Below are positions 8,687-16,074 of a stretch of 64,000 bases of DNA, piece after piece. The notes under the pieces were generated by a model. It did not search any database. It worked only from the letters and a program-made list of their open reading frames with translations, and was not told the DNA's origin. Within the stretch, counting starts at the first letter, position 1. Each line of letters begins with the position of its first letter. This stretch comes from Saprospiraceae bacterium (GTDB lineage: Bacteria; Bacteroidota; Bacteroidia; Chitinophagales; Saprospiraceae). Position numbers and translations under genes: made by a program. Location of the stretch: assembly GCA_041392805.1 (NCBI GenBank), contig JAWKLJ010000001.1, positions 5,206,501 to 5,270,500 on the forward strand. Direction: 5' to 3'.

Positions 8687-11600
8687 GCACTTTTACCATC
8701 ATACCGCAACTCGGTCATGGCACTTATGCGGTGGTAGATGCCATCATGCTGTCCGAAGAATATCTACTGATTTCACTTGATGAAAAAGGAACTTTAGTCG
8801 TTTGGGAAACCCTATCTGCCCGGCAATTGAGGGAACTGAATTTACCTCCTTGGGCCAATAAGCTATTACTGACAGCAGAGGACTTGTTTATTTATGACAA
8901 ATCGAGTGGGAATTCATTAGTCTGGCCATTGGATTTGATCCGACAACTTAAGAAAAGAAGTTACCAAAAGGGAGATTTAAAGCATGAAAAGACATCGCCA
9001 GCGATAACGGAACAAAAAGCTTTTTCGCAACTGCGAGATGAAATACTTAAGCATCACCCTCAAGGCTTCATGATGCAGCAACAAATTGCATTTCATGGTG
9101 TGACAGAATGGGATGATGTGCTGACTATTGCCTACACAGGATCGCTAAATGGCGTAAATAGCCTTCATGTTTACCAGGAAATTATAAAAAAAGGAGATTT
9201 AATAAGTCCATCACCCCATTATACCTTAAAGGAATCATCGACCGATGAACAGCAACTGCTTTACCTTAGCAAGGATGGAAAATATTTGGTCACGACCACC
9301 AAGGGTGCTGGCCCTATCTATCTTTGGAATGTACAACGAATCCCTGGTGTTTTAGAGCGAAAACTGGAAATCAACCGACCGGAAATTAGAAGACCTATCG
9401 GGCAAAAGGGAAACGGGGTTAGTGTACAATTGCAGAACAATAGGGTGTTTTCGCTTTCATTGGGACAAGGACTAGTGATTAAGGAGCGCTTTCCTTTGCT
9501 TTCCAAACATTCTCCCGCCGATCCGATTAAATGGGGTTGGACCGGGGATAAATGCGCCTTCACTGAAGAAATTGAAACACCTCAAGTCTTTCTATACGAT
9601 GAAAATGGCGTCACGCCCATCATGCCTCCTCTCGATCTGCTTATTGAACAAATGGCCTTTTCTGCAGGTGACCATTTTTTTGCCATTTTACATGCAGACG
9701 GCCAATTTTTGGTATATGATACGAAGCAAGCCCAAGCAGCTAAAGCACATTGGCGCTTTCCTGGCGCACAATGTTTTACCTTCCATCCAAAGGAACATAT
9801 CTTAGTTGTTGGTTTTCCTCTTTCAGCGGGAGATTATAAGGTGGCCTTTTATGACCTGACATCCGCTGATGATCTGCAAGTTCCTCCAGAAGCCTTCAGC
9901 ACTTTGATCTTTGCAGATCAGTCAAATCGGATGGAGATAGCCTTTAGCCAAGAGGGGAATTACCTGATTTTGACAGGGCCAGGGCAGTTCGAAATATTGG
10001 ATACTAGTCAATTAAAAAGCAGCATTACACCGCTATTTCCAACTAGAAAGGCAAGTGGACCTCAAATAGCAAAAGGCAAGCTAGTCGGCTTTTTTGCTCC
10101 AATTGCTGGCAGCACGCTTATTTTCGATCAAGACCAAAAGATTTTATTGGAGAATCGGAAAACCAGGAAAATAGAAATATGGGAAATAGCCGAATTAAAG
10201 AAAATGGCTATTCGAATGGAGCAGAACCTGGAGGATGGCCAAATAGAAAGGAAAACCTTAGGTAAAATGGGTAAATCTTATTTTATACCCCCTTTTAATA
10301 TACTTTTATTTGAAAAGGCCCCACTTGCCTTTTTAACCCGACCCAATGAAGAATGCATCAAAATTTTCAATTGGGAAAAAGAAGCATATTTTGGTCAACT
10401 ATTTCTGCTGGATGAGAAAAGGTTTTTGCTTATGGATCGGTTTGGTAATTATTATTCTTCCTCAGATACGCATGATTTGGTTGCCTTTTTAATCCAGGAA
10501 GAGATTTATCCCATCGATCAATTTGACCTGCTTTTTAATCGACCACATATCGTTTTAAACCAATTAGGCATCGTGAAAGAGGAAGTGATCAAGTCGTTTC
10601 AAAAAGCCCATCAAAATAGATTGAAAAGAACTTTAGGTGAAGGTTTGGATAAAATTGACGCAGACCAAAGAAAAGCCCCATTGAGAGAGGTGAATCTTGG
10701 CAAGATATTACACGATCTTATTACAAACAACCGAGGATTGATGCCCCAGGTGGAAATACAGGATAAATATGCTATTCCGGGGTCAACCGATGAGCCTGCG
10801 CTGGATTTTAAGGTAACATTGAAAGGAAAGGACCTGTTACGTTTCAATATCTATATCAATAATGTGCCTATTAATGCCAGGGTGAGGGTTGGGGAAGAAG
10901 ATAAAGAAATGAGTGGAACGAAAGGATTGCCCCTGAAAAACATCGGAACGGAGATTCTTGAGGTAGAAATAATAAACCTTCAGCTATCAACAGGCCAAAA
11001 TAAGATCGAGGTTAGCTTGTTGAACCAGCAACATATAGAGGGGCTAAGGGATACTTTATACGTCAACTATCAACCGAATTCGTCTGACCAAAAGTCGAAA
11101 TTATTTTTAGTAAGGCTAGCCGTGGATCATTATCTTAATGGCCCGGATTTGCTTTTCCCCCAAATCAATATGTTGGCCTTAAGGGATGGCTTTCTAAAGC
11201 AAATCAGCTCCCCTCAAAGCCCTTTTAAAGAGTTGGTATTGAGTGGTTTAAGGTTAAGAGGTGCCGATTTGACGAAAGATAACCTAATAGAGAAGATTAA
11301 GCCTGTTTTGCAAAACACGACTGAGCAGGATGCTGTGATCGTTTTTTACGCTGGTCATGGTATTCGGGATCCTGAAACCCAAGCCCTATTTCTTGGGACA
11401 ACGGAGATAGATTTTAATCATCCCAGCGATAAAGGTATCCCTTACGAAGTGCTCGAACAACTACTGGATGGCATTCCTGCTAGAAATAAACTCCTCTTAA
11501 TCGATGCCTGTTTTTCTGGAGAGCAGACCGACGATTTGGAAAGTTTCAATTTAATGAAATCCCTCTTTGTAGATTTAAGAAGAGGTATTGGCGCGACGGT

Positions 11601-11856
11601 TATCGTAAGTGCCACTTCCTTGCAGGAGGCCGAAGAAGGACGAGACCTGGGGTTTACTGTATTTGGCAGGTCCTTGCTGGACGGTTTAGGTTTTAATGAT
11701 ACAGCGGAAGTCGAAGCCGATGAAGATGGGGATGGGAAAGTATTTGTTTCCGATTTATTGGATTTTTTGGAAAAGAAAGTACCACGTCTTTCTAAAGGAA
11801 GGCATGCCGCCGCTTCCAGAGCAGAAAATATAGATCAAAAATGGCGTTTAGTCTGA
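8683..11856 (+). CDS. WD40-like propeller protein with C-terminal caspase (C14) domain
   Basis: This 1057-residue protein starts inside the stop codon of the previous gene (ATGA overlap), which implies translational coupling. The first 620 residues carry degenerate beta-propeller blades (LVVWETL, IYLWNVQ, FLVYDTK). An all-beta segment of about 100 residues follows (around 690-800). The last 250 residues are a caspase/metacaspase domain with strand-end YAGHG (H892) and DACFSG (C943), a complete His-Cys dyad. Caspase-fold peptidases of this type usually cleave after Arg, Lys or Asp and act as executors once processed. No membrane segment is obvious. Since the first gene also encodes a caspase-fold protease, a two-step proteolytic relay is plausible; that is inference. 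The antisense frames here are shadows. Confidence 0.88.
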   Translation: MSTFTIIPQLGHGTYAVVDAIMLSEEYLLISLDEKGTLVVWETLSARQLRELNLPPWANKLLLTAEDLFIYDKSSGNSLVWPLDLIRQLKKRSYQKGDLKHEKTSPAITEQKAFSQLRDEILKHHPQGFMMQQQIAFHGVTEWDDVLTIAYTGSLNGVNSLHVYQEIIKKGDLISPSPHYTLKESSTDEQQLLYLSKDGKYLVTTTKGAGPIYLWNVQRIPGVLERKLEINRPEIRRPIGQKGNGVSVQLQNNRVFSLSLGQGLVIKERFPLLSKHSPADPIKWGWTGDKCAFTEEIETPQVFLYDENGVTPIMPPLDLLIEQMAFSAGDHFFAILHADGQFLVYDTKQAQAAKAHWRFPGAQCFTFHPKEHILVVGFPLSAGDYKVAFYDLTSADDLQVPPEAFSTLIFADQSNRMEIAFSQEGNYLILTGPGQFEILDTSQLKSSITPLFPTRKASGPQIAKGKLVGFFAPIAGSTLIFDQDQKILLENRKTRKIEIWEIAELKKMAIRMEQNLEDGQIERKTLGKMGKSYFIPPFNILLFEKAPLAFLTRPNEECIKIFNWEKEAYFGQLFLLDEKRFLLMDRFGNYYSSSDTHDLVAFLIQEEIYPIDQFDLLFNRPHIVLNQLGIVKEEVIKSFQKAHQNRLKRTLGEGLDKIDADQRKAPLREVNLGKILHDLITNNRGLMPQVEIQDKYAIPGSTDEPALDFKVTLKGKDLLRFNIYINNVPINARVRVGEEDKEMSGTKGLPLKNIGTEILEVEIINLQLSTGQNKIEVSLLNQQHIEGLRDTLYVNYQPNSSDQKSKLFLVRLAVDHYLNGPDLLFPQINMLALRDGFLKQISSPQSPFKELVLSGLRLRGADLTKDNLIEKIKPVLQNTTEQDAVIVFYAGHGIRDPETQALFLGTTEIDFNHPSDKGIPYEVLEQLLDGIPARNKLLLIDACFSGEQTDDLESFNLMKSLFVDLRRGIGATVIVSATSLQEAEEGRDLGFTVFGRSLLDGLGFNDTAEVEADEDGDGKVFVSDLLDFLEKKVPRLSKGRHAAASRAENIDQKWRLV

Positions 11857-11898
11857 GATAAATATAACCACCTTTTTTAAACTCAAAAAAATAGAAAC

Positions 11899-12684
11899 AT
11901 GGCTAGTTTTAAAGTGCTTTTTAATCCCGGTAGAGCTGTGGATGTAGCCGAAGATGAATTATTAGCAACAGGTGACCCATTTATTGATGGCATGGAATTA
12001 AGGTTTGAAGCTAGTCGGCCCTTATACTGTCGCGAAATAATTTCTGATTCCATTTGGCGGGTAACAAAGAGTGCTGTACCAAAGGGATACGACGTGAATC
12101 GACTCGGTGGAAGAGGCCGCCAATCTGGCCTTTCTAGGATTACAGATCGATGGCGGGGTAAAGAAGTTTTGATCTTTGGGGAAGAATGTATTTTGGATAT
12201 TACTGATGCAGATGGAGTGGATGAAATTCTTGATGGAAAAATTTTCTTTAAAAAAGCGGGGTTACGTGAGGAGGCGATCTTAGCGGTAAGAGAAACACTT
12301 GGACGAAAGGAATTGGTCATTCCAAAATCCGTATTTAACCTTGGGGCAAATGCAGAAGAAGCCATAGAAGTGACTTCCATTGTACTTGGAGATTTTGTAG
12401 ATAGCCTCGAACTCACCTCACAAGATGGCAATGATACCCCAGCAAGGTTGTTTTTCTTGAAGGGCGTTGAGGATTTATTGGCAGATATGGATTCGCAAGC
12501 AATGACGCAGGGAAGGCTACCCAGTACAGAATTTAAAGACATCATTACCAGTGTTAAAGCCGATCTAGAGGATCAAATCGTTCATTTCTTATTTGAGTCT
12601 CAACCAGCAGGAGCGATAGCTCAAGGAAAAGAATTTGCAAAGGCAGAAGTAGCCGCTTGGCTAAGAACTAACTTTGGATGGTGA
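11899..12684 (+). CDS. Unrecognised 261-aa protein of the caspase/patatin cassette
   Basis: I do not recognise this family. The protein is soluble, without signal peptide or membrane helix. The N-terminal half is mixed alpha/beta, with a basic stretch at about 66-82 (NRLGGRGRQSGLSRITDR) followed by an aspartate-rich turn ILDITDADGVDEI. The middle reads as beta strands (RKELVIPKSVFNL, IEVTSIVLGDF), and the last 70 residues as helices ending in AAWLRTNFGW. It starts 42 bp after the caspase gene on the same strand and precedes the patatin gene by 89 bp, so it very likely belongs to the same transcript. In this position it could be an adaptor, an inhibitor, or the substrate that links protease to lipase. 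A 220-codon antisense frame (11883-12545) is serine-rich and lacks domain character, so I take the plus strand as coding. Confidence 0.75.
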   Translation: MASFKVLFNPGRAVDVAEDELLATGDPFIDGMELRFEASRPLYCREIISDSIWRVTKSAVPKGYDVNRLGGRGRQSGLSRITDRWRGKEVLIFGEECILDITDADGVDEILDGKIFFKKAGLREEAILAVRETLGRKELVIPKSVFNLGANAEEAIEVTSIVLGDFVDSLELTSQDGNDTPARLFFLKGVEDLLADMDSQAMTQGRLPSTEFKDIITSVKADLEDQIVHFLFESQPAGAIAQGKEFAKAEVAAWLRTNFGW

Positions 12685-12699
12685 CGACCTTTTTTTTAC

Positions 12700-12715
12700 C
12701 CACATCAACATGTGG
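12700..12715. repeat. Small stem-loop between cassette genes 3 and 4
   Basis: ccacat-caac-atgtgg forms a 6-bp stem in the 89-bp gap after the 261-aa protein gene, preceded by a run of eight or nine T. It could slow transcription and lower expression of the patatin gene relative to the upstream genes. The same stem sequence type precedes the cassette at 4372-4387. Confidence 0.35.
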
Positions 12716-12773
12716 TCAGCGCGTCATCCTTTGTATTGCAACTTTGAGAAAACAGCTAAAACCCAACCTAATC

Positions 12774-15215
12774 ATGTCAACTACACAAAACACAACTAAA
12801 AAAGGCCTTTTAAAGCGCTTAAATGAATGGATAATTGCTTTCCTTGAGTCGCTTTCAGATCGCTTAAAGTTACTGGCCGAAGTGGCTTTGATCAACCTCT
12901 ACACCATCCTATTGCTCATTATCATTTATCTATTCTATTGGAATTTTCCCCAGGCCAAGGATTTATTGCTGACCATGAACCAAGAAAGTCATTTTCAGAT
13001 TGCATTGTTCTTTTTGAGCCTGATTACACTGGCGGGGATTTGCTGGTACATGCCAAGGTTTTTTTATGATGAAAATAAAGAAGATTATGTCAGTTCAAAA
13101 GACCTTCAACATTATGGAAAAATAAAGCAAGGTTCGAATTATTTAGCACCGGTAGATTCTAAAGTTGAGCACGCGCCAACCGAGCGAAAAAGTTGGAAAG
13201 CATTTTTGATGGCGGATATGAAGGGGCACGCTATGGATTATCAGGAGGAAACCTATGATAAGGTAGAGTGCTATGACAAGCAATTCAAGGAGATGATTCC
13301 TCGAATTTTGGCAACTAGCCTTCTTTTCATCGTTACGCTAGGTATCTTGAATGTGGGGAATGAATTGGGTGCAGAAGGGCTCCTGTGGAAGATTCCCGCA
13401 CATTTGGTATTAGCTGTTTTAGCCGTCTTGCTACTGACGATCCTTTTGTTTGAAAAAGGAGACAAACCTTTGTTATATAGGGTCAATAGATGGCTCACCG
13501 ACCATCTGGGAAATGGGGTACTTTATTATTTTGGGGCAACAGGTATTGTGTTGACCTTACTTATGCTCACAAAGAAGGGGGGGCTCGACGATCTTCCCTA
13601 TTTATTTTTTGCGTCCTTTCTCCTAAGCCTTTCCTTTTTAGTCTTTGCTATATTTAGGAGATGGATTCCTTTTTTCAAAGAAGATACAAATGTTCGAATT
13701 CCGTTGGCAGTAATGGCGGTATCTTTGTCCTTGGTGTTTGTTTTGATCAACCTGATGCCACGGATTTCCCAATTCATGAACCCTTTGGTATGTGCAAATC
13801 TGGCCTTTGTGTTTTATTTAACGCTACTCTATATAATCCGTCTTTGGGGGTTGCGAAATAGGGTTTCAATGGTTTTTTTCCTTATTGCAGGCATATTTGT
13901 ATTAGCAGGTTTAACCAACAGTTTCCGGAACCACGAGGTGACCTATGTTCCTAATAAAATTGATCCCAATAATCGTTTAACGATAGAAGCTTACTTTGCA
14001 CAATGGGTCGAAAAAAGGAATAATAGTATCAAGGATTATCTCATGAAGCACCCTAATGATTCTTTTCCTATTATTATTGCCTCTGCAGAGGGAGGAGGAT
14101 CGCGAGCGGCGTATTGGACCACAAATATTCATGCTTATCTGGATAGAAATATTCCAGGATATTACAATAATCATTTATTTGCCTTGACGGGGGCTTCTGG
14201 TGGGAGTACGGGGAATTGTACCTACTATGCCATGAAAAAGGGAGGCTTAAATACGGCTGATATGCAGGCCTCTTCAGATACAATGTTTACGGAAAATTAC
14301 CTTTCCTCGTCACTAACCTTATTATTAGGGGCAGATTTATTTAAAGACGTTATAGGACTTCCATTAGGGTGGAACAGAGCCAAGCAACTGGAATATGAAT
14401 GGACGACAAAATTGCAATCCCTGATCGGCGAAAATAAGCGCAACATATTTAAAGAGCCTTTCCTTGAGTTGTGGTATGAAAACAACCAACTACGCGCGGA
14501 TGCTGGTCCGCTCTTATTTATCAACATGACGCAAGTCCAAGGTGCTGGACATGGCATCGTTTCACCGGTAAAACTTCAACCGCGTAGTTATAAGGGGATT
14601 GATTTACTGGATGCCTTATACCAGGTCAATCCAACTAAAACCATAAATGTAGTGACCGCAAACTTACTCAATGCGAGTTTTCCTTATATTAACCCCGCAG
14701 GCCAGATTCCTGGTGCCGGCAGTTTTGTAGATGCTGGTTATTTTGATAACTATGGTGCTCGTACAGCGGCTGGCCTTTTAAAAGAATTAGGCAGGCTGAG
14801 GAGCAATATGCAAGAAAAGGTGCGCAACGGCACCGCTACCTCCAATGATAGTCTCTACCAGCGGATAAAATTTATTTCCGTCTTGATACGGAATGGCACA
14901 GCCGACGAAACGCATGCCAAAAAAGACAGACTTTCGAATCAATTGCTGGCACCAGTTAGTACCATTGGTAATATTAGAACAGCCGTTAACGTACATAATT
15001 TCTGGGACCTGGAAAATGCTGCAGATGCTTTTTATTCCATTAACTTAAAAAGGGTTTTTATCCAGGAAGAAGATGGGAAAGGCCTGGTGAAACCGGTGAT
15101 ACCTTTGGCCCGTTACCTCTCTCCACTAGCCATCAAAGCCATGAATGGCGCCTTGGATACGCTGGTGAGCAAAGAGCAGTCGGAATTGAGGCGATTAGAA
15201 GCGGTTTTGAAATAG
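12774..15215 (+). CDS. Polytopic membrane protein with patatin-like phospholipase domain
   Basis: I choose the ATG at 12774 (MSTTQNTTKK), because the in-frame codons before it cover the hairpin gap and look non-coding; this gives 813 residues. About nine hydrophobic helices fill residues 30-390 (for example LINLYTILLLIIIYLFY and AHLVLAVLAVLLLTILLF). The C-terminal half is a patatin-like lipase: oxyanion loop GGGSRAA (440-446), nucleophile elbow GASGG with Ser475, and the Asp of the dyad in DAGYFDN (D653; DAG in place of the usual DGG/DGA). Patatins hydrolyse acyl chains from phospholipids and serve as membrane-destroying effectors in several bacterial defence systems. As last gene of the CHAT/caspase cassette it is the probable killing or membrane-remodelling effector. 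The catalytic domain is predicted to be cytoplasmic, but topology was not computed. Confidence 0.87.
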   Translation: MSTTQNTTKKGLLKRLNEWIIAFLESLSDRLKLLAEVALINLYTILLLIIIYLFYWNFPQAKDLLLTMNQESHFQIALFFLSLITLAGICWYMPRFFYDENKEDYVSSKDLQHYGKIKQGSNYLAPVDSKVEHAPTERKSWKAFLMADMKGHAMDYQEETYDKVECYDKQFKEMIPRILATSLLFIVTLGILNVGNELGAEGLLWKIPAHLVLAVLAVLLLTILLFEKGDKPLLYRVNRWLTDHLGNGVLYYFGATGIVLTLLMLTKKGGLDDLPYLFFASFLLSLSFLVFAIFRRWIPFFKEDTNVRIPLAVMAVSLSLVFVLINLMPRISQFMNPLVCANLAFVFYLTLLYIIRLWGLRNRVSMVFFLIAGIFVLAGLTNSFRNHEVTYVPNKIDPNNRLTIEAYFAQWVEKRNNSIKDYLMKHPNDSFPIIIASAEGGGSRAAYWTTNIHAYLDRNIPGYYNNHLFALTGASGGSTGNCTYYAMKKGGLNTADMQASSDTMFTENYLSSSLTLLLGADLFKDVIGLPLGWNRAKQLEYEWTTKLQSLIGENKRNIFKEPFLELWYENNQLRADAGPLLFINMTQVQGAGHGIVSPVKLQPRSYKGIDLLDALYQVNPTKTINVVTANLLNASFPYINPAGQIPGAGSFVDAGYFDNYGARTAAGLLKELGRLRSNMQEKVRNGTATSNDSLYQRIKFISVLIRNGTADETHAKKDRLSNQLLAPVSTIGNIRTAVNVHNFWDLENAADAFYSINLKRVFIQEEDGKGLVKPVIPLARYLSPLAIKAMNGALDTLVSKEQSELRRLEAVLK

Positions 15216-15259
15216 AAGCGGTAAATTCCTGGTATGCGGGCAGGCAGGGATTTTTATTG

Positions 15260-15452
15260 GGCTGGAGGTTTTTTTGGACGGGGAGTTATTGGAGAGTGAG
15301 AGTTATTGGAGGTTTTTTCTCAGCCTTATAAACCGTCCCAAGCCAAAAAAATCCCACTCGGGATTTTCCATCGGTAGAAAAAGGCGTAAAAAAGCCCGTA
15401 GCATGCCGGAAGAGATATTGGAGGGTTGGCTGGAGGTTTTTTTGGACGGGGA
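15260..15452. repeat. Family-B intergenic repeat, two direct units
   Basis: A 25-bp unit beginning ggctggaggtttttttgga and ending in cgggga occurs identically at 15260-15284 and 15428-15452. Each is followed or flanked by ttattggag/atattggag pieces. These are variants of the ggacgtggaggtattggag core found at 39487, 58299 and, inverted, at 61506-61552. A hairpin aaatccc-actc-gggattt lies between the units at about 15348-15365. A 105-codon frame across this stretch (15274-15591) is a by-product of the repeat. Confidence 0.6.
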
Positions 15453-15528
15453 TATGGTTGGTTCACGAGCGGCTAGGGCGTCAACGAAGTGGCGGCGCGG
15501 CGACGTAACATTTCTGATGATAAAAAAA

Positions 15529-15542
15529 ACGACAATTGTCGT
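15529..15542. promoter_or_regulatory. Palindromic operator 1 for BlaI-type repressor
   Basis: acgacaattgtcgt is a perfect 14-bp palindrome, upstream of the promoter of the BlaI/BlaR1 operon. An identical copy lies 31 bp further on (centre to centre), about three helical turns, so two repressor dimers would sit on the same DNA face. BlaI/MecI operators are known to be dyads with a TACA/TGTA-like core. This copy has ACAATTGT at its centre, which fits. Confidence 0.8.
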
Positions 15543-15550
15543 AGAAAAAA

Positions 15551-15582
15551 TTTGCAATTACGACAATTGTCGTTTATATTTG
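15551..15582 (+). promoter_or_regulatory. Bacteroidota-type promoter of the blaI-blaR1 operon
   Basis: TTTG at 15551-15554 and TATATTTG at 15575-15582 (an exact TAnnTTTG) are separated by 20 bp. Operator 2 lies between the two boxes and operator 1 just upstream, so repressor binding would directly block RNA polymerase. The start point would be near 15589, leaving a leader of about 50 nt. Confidence 0.7.
15560..15573. promoter_or_regulatory. Palindromic operator 2 for BlaI-type repressor
   Basis: This is an exact second copy of acgacaattgtcgt, lying between the -33 and -7 boxes of the promoter. Its position and identity with operator 1 make autoregulation of the downstream BlaI-type gene very likely. 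Confidence 0.8.
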
Positions 15583-15637
15583 TCCTTGTAAAGAATATTC
15601 TTCACTTACATTGTACAAATTGAAATAACCTTTGTTT

Positions 15638-16024
15638 ATGTCAGCTAAACCTTTTCGTCAACCAACAGAGCCTGAACTTGAGATTCTGCAAGTATTATGG
15701 GAGCATCAGCCCACTACCGTTAAATTCGTGCACGAACAGTTGGTTCAACAACGGGAGGTAGGGTATACGACCATTCTGGTGCAGATGCAACGGATGCTCG
15801 AAAAGGAAATGATCGCGCGAAAGAAAGAAGGAAAACAGCACCTGTATAGTGCTACATTTTCCGAATCTGAAATCCAGCAATCCCTTTATGACAAGCTTGT
15901 CAATACCGCTTTTAAAGGCTCTCCAATGAGCCTGGTCATGCATGCGCTTGGCCATAACAAGACGAGCAAACAGGAGCTGGATGAGCTGCAACAATGGCTT
16001 GATTTACAGAAAAAGAAGGAATAA
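15638..16024 (+). CDS. blaI: BlaI/MecI/CopY family transcriptional repressor
   Basis: The protein has 128 residues from the ATG at 15638 (an in-frame TTG lies two codons upstream). The N-terminal winged helix includes PTEPELEILQVLWEHQPTTV and the recognition-helix region GYTTILVQMQRMLEKEMI. The C-terminal helices (about 85-128) form the dimerisation arm. Family members repress their own operon and are cut by the BlaR1 protease on signal. Two identical 14-bp operators at 15529 and 15560 fit this. The next gene, 50 bp downstream, encodes the matching BlaR1-like membrane protease. No beta-lactamase gene lies next to it, so the regulated target may be elsewhere or be the BlaR1 protein itself. Confidence 0.9.
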   Translation: MSAKPFRQPTEPELEILQVLWEHQPTTVKFVHEQLVQQREVGYTTILVQMQRMLEKEMIARKKEGKQHLYSATFSESEIQQSLYDKLVNTAFKGSPMSLVMHALGHNKTSKQELDELQQWLDLQKKKE

Positions 16025-16074
16025 ACCTAGTTTATAGAACCCAGTCAGGCTTCATTACTAATTCAACATTACTT

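Noticed and set aside
11883..12545. 220-codon antisense frame within the unknown cassette gene
   Set aside because: Serine-rich composition typical of a shadow frame; the plus-strand frame continues the operon with normal composition.
15274..15591. 105-codon frame upstream of blaI
   Set aside because: Spans family-B repeats and the operator/promoter region; Arg/Lys-rich and without homology.
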